NCBI RefSeq assembly: GCF_020740795.1
Contig: NC_067282.1
Span: 179,890,274-179,954,273, forward strand
Reading direction: 5' to 3'
From: Apus apus
Taxonomy: Eukaryota > Chordata > Aves > Apodiformes > Apodidae
DNA: 64,000 nucleotides
Part shown: one piece after another, positions 14,001 through 25,335 of the stretch
How positions within the stretch are numbered: the first letter of the stretch is position 1
How the letters are laid out: each line of letters starts with the position of its first letter
Notes under the pieces: generated by a model
Seen by the model: only the letters and a program-made list of their open reading frames with translations
Told to the model about the DNA's origin: nothing
The model's database searches: none
Made by a program: the position numbers and the translations under genes

Positions 14001-14765
14001 TTTTTAAAAGCTAAATCAAATGCATGATAATGACAGCAAATAGGAAGATGGAAATAAATAAAAGAAAAATAGCATTATTACCAAGACAACAAGAAGATCA
14101 AGGTATTGACAGCCTCTATCTCTCACAAAGTATCTGTAAAAGCACAGAAACTCAATACAGATATTGCAGACTGAGTATTGCCACAGGCTGTGCCCTTGGG
14201 AGAGAGACAGAAGGGAACCCAGGGAGGGAGGCACTCCCCCAGCACTTCCTAGTAATCCCCTAGCTAGGGAATAAAGAGAGGCAGGAATATGACCTACAAT
14301 AGTTGGGCATTGCCAGCAGTACCTACCAGTTCACATTGATCATTTGATATCCTGTATAGGTTCCATTGACTAATATATGCCCCATATGTACCTCTTCTTA
14401 AAGAAGATGGCTATTTATTCTACATTGATTGCCTGCTATTTGAATGCACAAGTCTAAGAGAAGAAGGAACCAAGCTGTAAGGCAAGAATTAGTCATTTTT
14501 TACTCAGGCAATTCTATCTTTGGTCATGTATTAACAAGGAAATGTTTCAGGACAAATGCTAAATTACATCACAAATAAAAGGTTATTCTTTGTGGTAAAT
14601 AACTGCACATCATGCTGGAACAGAACAATAATTATCTCTTTAAAGCCAAAAGGAGAGATTGTTGGATTGAGAGCTATACAGTGACATACATGTTTTCCTA
14701 TTCTGGCTTGCAGTTTTAATCACGAGGCTTATCATACGAGCTACATACTTCCAAATTCCCTGGGG

Positions 14766-14852
14766 AAAAAAAAAAAAAAAACACAACAAAACAAACTCAA
14801 AACAAACAAACAAACAAACACCAAAACAAACCAAAACCAAAACCAAAACACA
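14766..14852. repeat. A-rich / (AAAC)n low-complexity tract
   Basis: A run of A is followed by interleaved AAAC and CAAACAAA units and then CCAAAA units. The two minus-strand frames here (Val, Phe and Leu rich) are translations of the repeat, not genes. Confidence 0.9.
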
Positions 14853-15303
14853 TCACCCTGATTCCTGCAACTCGTACAACTGAAGTATAGCTGCATACAA
14901 ACCACCTGCCTCACTCTAACTTCCATTAAATAAATATCTAGGTAAAGACATGGAAGAGCATTAGATAGAATAATGTATTTCTATAACTAGTGTGAGGTCC
15001 ATGATCATTTCACCTCTCTGGGTGTATTTAATATAGGCCATACTCAGGGAGACCTTGGCAGCTTTGCTTCAGAGACAGCAAACCCCCCCCTTCTCCCTAA
15101 CAGCACCGTCCTAAACAGGCACAATCTTCTGTGATGAAGGAAACAGTGAAAATACTGAGTGAAAAGGCCTAGGGTTCTGGCTGTAGTGAGGAGCCCAGGA
15201 AGGAAGTAAGGCAGTAGGTACTGGAAAATATTTTGGAAGAAATCACTGCAGCAGTTTGCACTGGTGCAAGCACCAGCAGTAACAATCCCTAACCCGCAGT
15301 CAG

Positions 15304-15317
15304 CCACTAGAGGGAAC
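15304..15317 (+). promoter_or_regulatory. CTCF-like motif
   Basis: CCACTAGAGGGAAC matches the core CTCF consensus CCASYAGRKGGCRS at 13 of 14 positions; the one mismatch is A where C is usual. It lies 54 bases left of a CR1 fragment but outside it. A match to a motif is not evidence of binding. Confidence 0.35.
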
Positions 15318-15370
15318 ACGTACATGATGAATTATTAACATAGGAAAACCAGATGTTTGCATTTTCACAC

Positions 15371-15478
15371 AAATCACAGAATCACCAAGGCTGGAAAAGA
15401 CCTTTAAGATCACCAAGTCCAGCCTGTGGCCTAACACCACCACATCGGTTATACCATGGCACTAAGTGCCACATCTCT
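15371..15478 (-). mobile_element. CR1 retrotransposon, truncated 3' end
   Basis: Read on the minus strand, this ends in the CR1 3' tail (CACAGAATCACC on the plus strand). It carries the familiar CR1 3'-UTR block around AAGGCTGGAAAAGACC and GATCACCAAGTCCAGCC. Only about 110 bases remain, so it is a severely 5'-truncated copy with no coding sequence. Confidence 0.8.
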
Positions 15479-17054
15479 TTCAGAATTCTTTTCTCAACAT
15501 TGTCACCTACATAATGTTTCTGAAACGTGTTTTATGGAGACTTTTCAAGTGCAGCATTGCCGTTTAAGTGAAAGTGAAGTTTTTTGAAGTTAAAAATTCT
15601 TACTTGCAATTCAGGTTTTTGCAAACCAGTCTGCCCCTTTTTTTTCAGATTTGCAAAACCCCAACAATATCATTGAGCTGTTTGTGAGTAAATTTGAGTG
15701 AGAACTTTACAGGGAAGATAGTCTAATAGAAAATGCTGAATCACTAAAGAAACCTTTATTTGCAGACATGAAAACAATATTTGTATTCAGTAAGTTTCCA
15801 ATTTCAACTTCCATAAAATTTCCAGGCAGAGCAAAAGTGTGAATTCCAATACCAGAGAAGCAGTTTTTCCCTCCTTTCCTGCTTCCTTGCCTCCCAGGTG
15901 AGAGGCACATCCAAGAAGCTCTTGGACAACACTGAGCTGGTCTATTTTTCAGAAGCTGTTTCAGTTTGCTTAAACAAATGAGAAAACTTACTGAACCAGG
16001 ATTTCTTTCCCCTTCCTTGTGAGGTGAACGCACCAAATAGAGGGCTGTTGCTATTCTGGAAATTTTTTCACTGAGAAATTTGTAAAGTTTCTACTTTGAG
16101 CTAAGAAAACAAAGGACTTTTTAAGGTCAGAAATTTCTGTATAACACAAAGTCTTCACTCCATTCAGATCCATGCTTTCTCATAGCTGCCCCAAACAATA
16201 CCATGGTGTTTGTTGGTTTTTTCCTTTGGTGGGAAGCACACTTGCAAAAATACAAGAATTCCATTTGTAGCTAATCTTTCTTCTCTTGTACTTAAAAAGT
16301 CTTTAAGTCTGACTTATGTTTTCACCTGGAGCAGCTACTTATATTTTAAAAGCTACAGAAAATCATTATTATTTAATATGAGTATTTGCTTTTAAGATTA
16401 AAAAAGTTTTACACAGTCTTGACCACTGGCCAGAGAGAAGGGTGTTCCCTTTGATTGGCACTCCAGAGTACATGGCTATACCAGAATATCTACAATAGAT
16501 ATAGAAGGAAACACCTTCAGCCATCAGTAGGCAAGCCTATACATGTAAAGCAGTAGGGCATGCAGAGACTTAAATATCTGTCATCCTGATTATTACTAGG
16601 GTTTTCAAAGCTGTAATTTAAGATCTTAAAAGAAATTCCACATAATAATTAAAAGACAACATAATAGCAAAAATAAACATAAGCTGCAAATAACAAAAAT
16701 GTGTATTTGGGGTGGAGCTTTAATATCTTCTGTTACTTTGAAGTAACAAATGAGGCTGTTAAGGCAAAAATATGGATTTTTTTAAAATAAAAGTTCAATT
16801 AAATGTTAACATTAAAAAAAAAAGACTAGGGAAACGCTAAGTTCTCACAAGATCATAAATAGAACTAAATAATTTTGGGAACTGTTCGTAGTAGTGTTGC
16901 GTTACTTTTAGGAGAAAAAATATTTCACAAACCCATAAGGTGGCAGCAAAACCCTTTTTAGTTGAGAGCGGTAACTGTCCTGTTTTTTACAATGATGGTT
17001 TTTATGTGCTTTAACACCACCCCCCACATTCTCCGCACACACACCGCCCGCTCT

Positions 17055-17068
17055 CCCCCCCCCCCCCC
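17055..17068. repeat. Poly(C) tract, 14 bases
   Basis: Fourteen C follow an imperfect C-rich run beginning near 17020 (CACCACCCCCC, CACACACCGCCCG). It is a G4-capable strand on the complement only if neighbouring C runs at 17024-17032 take part. Confidence 0.8.
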
Positions 17069-18841
17069 ATCATGCAATTATCACGAAAAAGCATATCACC
17101 AAAAAGCAGCATATGCATTCCTCTAATTTAAAAAGTATTATTTCTCACCAGGAATATCAGATGCTTTCATAAAGTAAACCCAAATGCCATTTAGATCCTC
17201 AGGAAAAAAACACCCACTTACAATGAAGGGAAAAACGTGCCCCACTGTGAACTGACTGGTAACTTCTTTTCATGACAAATCAGCTGATCTCAGTGCTCTG
17301 ACTACTGAGTGAGCAAAAGCAACAACGTGGCTTATGTAATGGTTCCCTGTGATAAAATCCCCTTCTCTAAGCGTTCATGTTACTGAGCCCCATGCTGTTT
17401 TAATACTCAGTATCTCCAGAAAGTATATATTTGCAAGCATTACAGAAAATATGTTACTTTTCACAGTCATGTTTGCAGCTAAGAAATCTCTCCATCTGTG
17501 CACTAGAGAGGTTTACTGTCAAAAATGAACAAGCTGTATTGTATATGAAATATTCTCATTGCTTCTACAACTCTGTGGCTCCAACATTAGTATCTGTGGG
17601 TTCTAACAAGTCTGTTAAGAGTCTCATCTACAAGGCCTGGCCTGTTTTTCAAGTCTGCTTGATGCTGGAAACAATTTACCATATGTTTGGGTTTTGCAGA
17701 TATATTTAATCTTTTTGCACTAAACATGAGTCCAGGGAGAGTGAGGGGTACTGCACATCTGTCAAAGACTGCAAGGCACAGAGTTATGGCTATACTGCTG
17801 ACCATGCAGAAATCTCAGACACAGATACTCTGCATATGCATTTCTAATCTCAGTAAACACATAGTTAACCTGGTACTCCTGCAAATTGTTTGATGCACTG
17901 AATCTATATTGCACAAATAGCCCCATTATACTTTCTGATTCTGCACGAATGGTAGCCTACACTAACAAACATACATAAAAAATCACAGTTAAGTGTACAG
18001 AGCAGTCTTTTTTATTTTGGTCATGGCATACACAAGTCTAAGCACATTACTGGCGTCTATATCTAAAAGTGAGAGCTGGTTTCTTCAATTTTCAAATAAA
18101 GATTATTTTAATGCCTGCTACCCAGATAATCTCAGTCTGGACTTTTGCAAATTAAGCTTTGCTAAAAGCTGTTTAGCTTCTAAAACATAGCATGAATGAA
18201 GACTTGCATTTCTGAGTTGTTAGAATCTTCCTTGACTTCATCATCAAACTAAGGAATTAGCAATTTGTGGAGATCCATAACAGAAAGACACAGCAGCATC
18301 TGGGAAGAGACTTAATCTAGATCATACCACCTCATGGTCTGCAGGGTTTACAGCTACAGCTTTAATACTGTCTGATTTTCCTTGGCTCCTGTGAAGGAGC
18401 AAAGAGGGTTGAATTTACTGTTTCCTGACTTTCTTACAGCTGTTTCCTATTTCTAGGCCTCTCTTAACTTAGTTCTTTTACTGTTCAGTAGACACTGTTT
18501 TCCCTGTTTCTGCTTCCATAAATAACCACTAAACATTTTATTTTGTCATCTGAGACAAAAGAGATGAGTGCACACTATGCTGATATAGAAATACTCAATG
18601 ACAGGATATTCCTCTGACCTTCAAAAATTACATCCTTTTTTATCTGTATTCATTCATTACTGTTAGCCATGTGTTTTATGCTTTCCCAACTCCATAAGAT
18701 CATATATCACTTTGTCATAATGAATGTACCAATATTAATGACTATACATTACTTTAAATCAAAAGGAAAAAGAAAAAGAATTAAACAAGTCCCATCTACT
18801 CATTAAATTAATACGATATCAGCTGTGAGCTTAACTTGTTG

Positions 18842-18911
18842 GGAAACTAAGCAGCTTTAGTTGAGAATGTTTGTCAGGAAATTGAGCAGTTTTAGTTGAG
18901 AATATTTGTCT
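18842..18911. repeat. Tandem duplication, period 35, two copies
   Basis: GAAACTAAGCAGCTTTAG... and GGAAATTGAGCAGTTTTAG... share the segment TTTAGTTGAGAATRTTTGTC with few mismatches at a constant 35-base offset. It lies in otherwise single-copy DNA with no gene nearby. Confidence 0.85.
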
Positions 18912-19595
18912 TTGGAACTTTTACATGGAAGAACTGTGACCTTTAGTTAGCACCATACTTTCTTCTTTGGACTTTGTTCAAAAGCTAAACTGACTTTGAC
19001 TCTTGAAGCAAAGCAAAATAAGTAATAAAATGTGTTTTCTATCTAACAAAGAAGAATTCTTTGGGTGGCTGGAAGACTTTCCTGCTTTAGCACATACATA
19101 TAAAACCATAAACCATAAACATACAATTGTCTAATTCTGAAATGTTTTATATATCAAATATACAAATATTTATAGATGGAATAAAATCATGGCATGGGAA
19201 AAACATCTTCATTCAGCATTTAAAGGTACATGAATCAATGACAGGAATAAATTCTCTGATGTTATACAGTTATGCAGTTCCTTCAGAGCTAGAAGCAGCT
19301 CCTAGGATGGCCTTCTTGGGCAATGGAAAACATGGGTCACACATACTGCTACTTCTTATATCAGAGGTTCCCTCATAAGTTTCCTTTTCTCCGCGTGAGC
19401 TGTAACAATCTCAAGTTTATTTACATAGCTGAACACTTAGGAAAACTCAGGTTTTTTAAGCAAGATATATCTTGAAGGCTTTATTTGTATGTAATTCCAA
19501 AATAAATGGTTGGTATGCTTTTAGAATAGCTAACAGCACTGCCAGAAATTTATTTTGTACCATTTTAAGAAGTTACCGGCATCACCCCTTCGTTC

Positions 19596-19614
19596 CATTT
19601 CGCTTTACGAAATG
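19596..19614. repeat. Short perfect hairpin with CpG in both arms
   Basis: CATTTCG, a five-base loop CTTTA, and CGAAATG form a perfect 7-bp stem. Four further CpG sites lie in the surrounding 80 bases, unusual in this CpG-poor neighbourhood. Function is unknown. Confidence 0.5.
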
Positions 19615-20779
19615 CCTGATAGGTTACGTCGAGTGAATAGTTTTCAGAGCCACATAATAAATGAGATTGCTGTGATCCACTCATGCCAATGCAGGAACAG
19701 AAATGTGCCCATAGGCACAGTTAAGAAGGGAACAGACTGCTTTGGGGGAGTCAGTGGTGATTTAGATGTATCCCAAACTCCTATCTGAAGATGCTTTTCT
19801 AACACCTTTCCTCTAAGTCAAAGGTGTCACCATTCCCTCTGATCACTTGCTTCCTCCAATCCCTTGATGCCAACCCTTGTAGACAGAAATAATTCAAACA
19901 GCTATATTGTCAGAATATTACCCTTGTCCAAGTTTCCTACTGGCTGAGAAAGATGAGAAAGTTCACTGCAGGATCAGCCCAGCAAAAGAGAGGTAGTAAA
20001 ACTGAGAAACTAGGAGCCAGAAGGTGCCAACACTAAGCTCATATTAATGTGGAAAGGGAAGTACAAAGGCAGAGTGTTTCACCAGAAACAAGTCTGTGAC
20101 TTTCAAAAAAGGAAGAAGGTGGCTGGGGGTGAGTGAATTGCAAATTGTTACCTTACAAAACTTAGACTGATGATCTAAGAAACTTTGGCAAGCAACTATT
20201 AGTTACTAAAAAAATAATGAGTAAATGACTCACTGATGCCGATGCTGTTATTTTATTGGTTTTTTGTTTCACATAACAGTCATTAAATCTTAGTGTTACT
20301 CCATTACTTTACTATAGTCAAATGCAGCTTCAATCACCAGAGCAAGGGACAATAGTATTGCCATCACTCACTGATTCAAGCATGGTGGCAGGAAGGATTT
20401 ACGCACAATGGATTGGAGGAAGAAGAGGCAAATAAACGAATCATCCGTGTAAGATAAAACCTACTGGCTGACTCCTTTGCATTATGCTTACAGCTAGATA
20501 AATCAAAATACTCTTGTCTCAGCACCTAGATTAATTTTGGGTCTTATGAGTAACTTGGTTGAACTATTTGGTTTTGTTTCTACAGCACAATGGATCTTTC
20601 AAGGTTACTTTCTTCTGAATTTCTAGAAATAGTCTTGCTTTTGACGTAAAACTCTTAAGAGAAGGTTGCATGCCTAACAACATCTGAGGTAGCCAAACTA
20701 AACAACATTACTTGGAACCTTATTTAACACTCCCTGTGAAGATGTTAATTCACGGAGTCCTCCTGTCACTTTGATTTGC

Positions 20780-20866
20780 TCTAAAAGATGTCCAGCAGCT
20801 CTTCCAAGATCCGCTGTTCTGGAAAATAATAAATACTACTACTACTCTGATTCTGTGATTCTGTGA
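20780..20866 (+). mobile_element. Possible decayed CR1 3' tail
   Basis: Two ATTCTGTG-type tail units (20849-20866) follow a short (ACT)n run and a stretch reading AGATGTCCAGCAGCTCTTCCAAGATC. That stretch weakly resembles the CR1 3'-UTR word order (GATCTCC...CTTCCAAC). Too little remains to be sure. Confidence 0.35.
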
Positions 20867-22200
20867 AAATGAGTTAAATTACTCTGGCCTCAAGGCTGCA
20901 AATACCACAGCCAGGGGTGATCTGACAAGAATGAGTGTGATTATTTAAACATCAAAGGATGAATCACATCACCCTAAGACTAGTGCCTAAGTAAGAAAGG
21001 TGAATCACCCACTAGTAGTACTTACTTCTTTCCATAGACCACAGAAGGAGCTCTGAGTGACTAACTATGACTCATATATTGAACTCCTGCACATATAAAA
21101 ATGAATTGTGAGAAGCTCTTTCTTAGTAATGACAGAAAACTGCATCTGTCCTCAGAGGCAATACAAGAAGTTGCAAACTACCCTATGACCTGTGTTTATA
21201 TTTGAGCAATAATGATAATTGGACAGATTTGTGCTGAGCAATGATCTGTGGTAAAAGTAGGCACAGTTATCAGCAGCACTGCTGTTACACCACATACCTC
21301 CCACTGGTAGTGCTTTTCTCCCCAGTAGCTGGGGTTTGGTTTTTATTTACTTATGCTGGTTTTGGGTTTGTTCTGCTAATTATTTTCTTCAGATTGCTGC
21401 TTCTTGTAGCTTCTAGGAACGTCCGCAGCTAACATAATCTGTGTGACTGAGGCTTTTTTAGGCTGGTTCATGATTAAAAATCAACTGCCTCTTCAGCCAT
21501 TAGCTTCCTACTTATTAGGAGCAATCTGCTGTTCATCCACGGTGAGGACTCCTATTTAGTTGCTCAACAGGAATGCAGCAAACAGAGTTTGGCCATTAGT
21601 AGGGAAATGTCTTTAGAGAAGGCTTAAAAATAAGTGTTCCAGGTGGTATGGGACTGTGCAACAATGGTGGTGATGTTCCCTGTGGTACAGCCTGCTGCCT
21701 GCTGGAGAAAGCACCCTAGCACATAAAAGACCTTGACCCTGATGGCAGTCTGGAAGGCAGGTGGCAATGTTGTGGCTAGGTGAAAGGCTGACAGGAGTCT
21801 CTGGACTGGGGTTGATGGTGGCCTCACGTGTGGGAGGTGTGCTCTGTTGAAGCTGCCAGCTAAACGAGGTGTGAGGTGAGGTGGCTGACTGCACACCATC
21901 AAGTAGGAGATAGAGGTAACTGCCAGGTCTTCCCAGAGACCTTTATGAGGCAAGTGCCTCAGCCACACAAATAAGTGAATAAGTGTGGTAAGAGGCTATG
22001 CTCGAACACATGGTAGATGGACACTCCCACATTCAGGGAAACAGGAAGCTTATGACTTCTTGCCTTCAGATCTGAGCTTACAGTGCCCTAGGAGTCAATG
22101 AAGGGGCACAAGCTCCACTGGAGAGACTCTGTAGCCTGAGATGTGCAATAGCACCAAGAAAAAGTGGTGGCTGGTAATGGTTGGAAAAACCCTTATACAG

Positions 22201-23315
22201 AATCACAGAATCACAGAATCCCTAGGGGTTGGAAGGGACCTCAAAAGATCATCTAGTCCAACCCCCCTGCCAGAGCAGGGTCACCTAGAGCACATCACAC
22301 AGGAACGTGTGCAGGTAAGTTTTGAATGTCTCCAGCAAAGGAGACTCCACAGCCTCTCTGGGCAGCCTGTTCCAGTGCTCTGTCAGTCCCACAGTAAAGA
22401 AGTTTTTCTGATGTTTATGTGGAACCTCCTTGTTCCATTTTGCAGCCATTGCCCCTAGTCCTATCACTAGACACCACTGAAGAAAACCTAGTTCCATCCT
22501 CCAGACACTCGTCCTTAACATATTTGTAAATGTTGATGAGGTTACCCCTCATCAAGGTCTCCACTTTTCCAAGCTAAAGAGACCCAGCTCCCTCAGCCTT
22601 TCCTCATAAGGGAGACCTTCCACTCCCTTCATCATTTTTGTGGCTCTGTGCTGGACTCTTGCAAGCAGTTCCCTGTCCTTCCTGAACTGAGGGGCCCAGA
22701 ACTGGACACAGTATTCCAGATGCAGCCTCACCAAGGCAGAATAGAGGGGGAGGAGAACCTCTCTTGACCTACTAACCACACCCTTTCTAATGCACCCCAG
22801 GATGCCATTGGCCTTCTTGGCCACAAGGGCACATTGCTGGCTCATGGTCATCCTCCTGTTCACCAGGACCCCCAGGTCCCTTTCTCCTACACTGCTCTCC
22901 AGCAGGTCAGCCCCCAGCTTCTACTGGTGCATAGGGTTGTTCTTCCCCAGATGCAAGACTCTACACTTGCCCTTGTTGAATTTCATCAAGTTTCTCCCCG
23001 TCCAACTCTCCAGCCTGTCTAGGTCTCACTGAATGGCAGCACAGCCTCTGGTGTGTCAGCCACCCCTCCCAGTTTAGTGTCATCAGCAAACTTGCTGAGG
23101 GCACGCTCTGTTCCCTCATCCAGGTCATTGATGAAAATATTGAATAGTACCAGTCCCAGTACCGACACCTGAGGGATTCCACTAGTCACAGACCTCCAAC
23201 TAGATTTTGTTGACCACAACTGTCTGACTTCTTCCTTTCAACCAGTTCTTGATCCACCTCACTACCTGACCACCAAGAGCTCACTTCCTTTGTTTATCTA
23301 TGAGGATGCTGTGGG
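22201..23315 (-). mobile_element. CR1 retrotransposon, 5'-truncated, minus strand
   Basis: The 3' end is at 22201 (two CACAGAAT tail units, then the CR1 3'-UTR word CCTAGGGGTTGG). Reading leftward from 23315, the minus strand encodes reverse transcriptase pieces. The palm motif C appears as [10 protein letters not shown] (in the frame at 23019-23219). The C-terminal thumb and tail follow at 22552-22863 (the [14 protein letters not shown] segment) and 22285-22521. Motif B reads [10 protein letters not shown] where active CR1 copies have [10 protein letters not shown], and the frame shifts several times, so the copy is dead. Its 5' end abuts an older CR1 copy in opposite orientation. CR1 elements move by target-primed reverse transcription, which explains the 5' truncation. 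Confidence 0.93.
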
Positions 23316-23339
23316 AGACAGTGGGGGACTGTTTGCTGT

Positions 23340-25335
23340 GGACCTGATTTAGGACATTGTGGAGGAACTGCTGGGGAGTGTAATGCCCTCAGACTATTAT
23401 TTCTCATTGCTCATCACACAGGCACCAATGGAGACCTGGAACAAATCTAGGGGGTATACAGAGCTCGAGGCAAAAATTAAGAACATGAGAATACAAGGGG
23501 AATTTTCCTCAATCCCACAGGTGAATGAAAAGGCCTGGTAGGATTGAACATCCTTCAAGCTACCAGATGGCTGGATGTGTGATGTCACAAGCTTTGGTTT
23601 TTATGAACATGTTGTAAATTCCCTTTTTTCTTATAGGGAATCATGTCAGAGGGAAATACAGGCCACAGTTAATATTAGAGCATTTATTAATTAAGCTGTT
23701 GTTATAAATAGCAGATAACTTTCCACACAGTATATTTCCCTCATACAGTTCACTTAAACACACCTACACAGTTACTAGTTGGAGCAACAGTTAATAGGTT
23801 AACCTCAGCTGCTTACTCAGAAGCAGAGGGGTCATACTGATTCATCAGTGGCTCATACGTAGGTGTTGAGAATAGTCCCTTCAACAGTCCTTTTTTTCAC
23901 CAGCTGTATATTCAGTCCTGTAGTATTCATCTACATACAGCAACCAGCACCATTTGTTGGATACACTGAGCTACACAACACACTCTTGATGCTAGTGTAA
24001 GCTAGTGGCAAAGTACAGATTTAGGAAACTCTTAATGTCCCAATTTTATCAGTTCTTGTCTTGTTCACTAGTCTGTGGAGATCCTGGAAGATCTTCTTCA
24101 CATGCTAGTTTTGAGTATGCACTTTTCCTCTCTTCAGATTGTTGTTTTCTAGTTATTATTTCTCCATCCACATTCATAGATAACTACTGAGCCCATCCAT
24201 GCAAACTTGATTGTGTGGAGCTATTCCCTGGAATAAACAACAGTCTGGGTGATGACTTGTGAATAAGGGTCAGAGAAAGACCACTGATTGTGGCATTCTA
24301 ATGGGAGCTACAGACCACCCAATTATAGTCAGGTACTGAATGAACCATTTTCTTTAAGCAACTCAAGTAAGTCTCTAGATGACAGACTCTAGCTCTTATG
24401 GGCGACTTTATCTTCCCTGACATCTACTGAAGGCACAACACAGCAGGATACAATCTAGGACATATATGGCAGGTGTCAGGGACAACTTTTTACCACATAT
24501 TTTAGGTGGGCCAACCATAATCTTGAACACAAAATATTGGTTGTCAATGTGATAATCAATGGCAGCCTTGGCTGTAGTGACCAGAAGAGGGTGGAGTGCA
24601 AGAACCCAGGGGGAAGGAGAAAGGCAAATATACAGACCCCCTGATCAGAGGAGCAAGCTTTGTCTTTTTCAAGGAACTGATACATGGGATCCTGTGGGAG
24701 GAGCTCTGAAATGAAAAAGGAGTTCAAGAGAGCTGGCAGGTCCTTACAGGAAAACTCTAAGTGCAAAAGCAGTCCATCCTGATACTCAGGAAAATGAGCA
24801 GATATTTCAGGAGACCAGTTTGCCTAAACAGGGAACACTGCTAAGCTCCAGTGTAAAAAGGCAGTATACGGGAGGTAGAAGCAAGGGCATGCTACTGAGA
24901 ACAATATAGAAACATTGCCTGGACATGAAGGGTTGGTGAGATATTCAGTGCTTTCTTTGCCTCAGTCTTCACCTGGACAAATATCCCGGGCCTTTGTGCT
25001 TAAAGCCAAGATTCAAGAACACAACTATGAGCTCTGGAAGAGAATAGAGTCAAGTATCTTTAAGAAATACTGATGCATACAAATCCATAGGATCAGATGG
25101 TATGCATCTGACTGCTTGCCATCATCACTGGGTGGTTGTTTCACACCGTATCTGAAAGACTGTAGAAAACAAAACAGGTCAAAATGACTGGAGAAAGGCA
25201 AAGGTTGCATTTATCTCAAGATCTTGTTGATCTGAGGAACAGCAATCTGGTCAATCACAATTTTGTCTCTGAGATAATCACAGAACATATCCTCTTGGAA
25301 GTTATTTCAGGGCCCTTCAAAAGAGAAAGAAAATG
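23340..25335 (+). mobile_element. Highly degenerate CR1 copy retaining ORF1 esterase-like and ORF2 endonuclease regions
   Basis: The 23359-23541 frame, with LGSVMPSDYYFSLLITQ and FSSIPQV, matches the order of residues in the CR1 ORF1 C-terminal SGNH-esterase-like domain. The sequence then reads like its TRWLDV and FGFYEH continuation to about 23620. A 0.6-kb stretch (23.63-24.2 kb) is unrecognised. From about 24240 the words for RPPN (GCTACAGACCACCCAA), the endonuclease FIFPDIY-like segment (near 24408), and the linker FFASVFTW and NPxGSDGMHL (near 24950 and 25080) follow in CR1 ORF2 order. Stops and frame changes are everywhere. This is an old insertion; no reverse transcriptase palm remains. 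Confidence 0.72.

Larger units (their letters stand above)
3236..15370. other. Upstream intergenic DNA, no gene seen
   Basis: AT-rich single-copy-looking DNA without a supportable exon. It includes simple-sequence tracts and homeodomain-like AT-rich blocks listed separately. A TG- and CA-rich stretch near 8550-8720 opens a 139-codon minus-strand frame with no known domain. Small GC-richer patches near 10.3-10.6 kb and 12.76-12.87 kb are unexplained. Confidence 0.55.
15479..22200. other. Upstream intergenic DNA, no gene seen
   Basis: AT-rich sequence with only short frames and no recognised exon or RNA gene. It contains a C tract, a 35-base tandem duplication, a CpG-retaining hairpin and a possible CR1 tail, each listed separately. 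The stretch at 21.6-22.2 kb is richer in GC and directly precedes a CR1 copy, but I do not recognise it. Confidence 0.55.
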
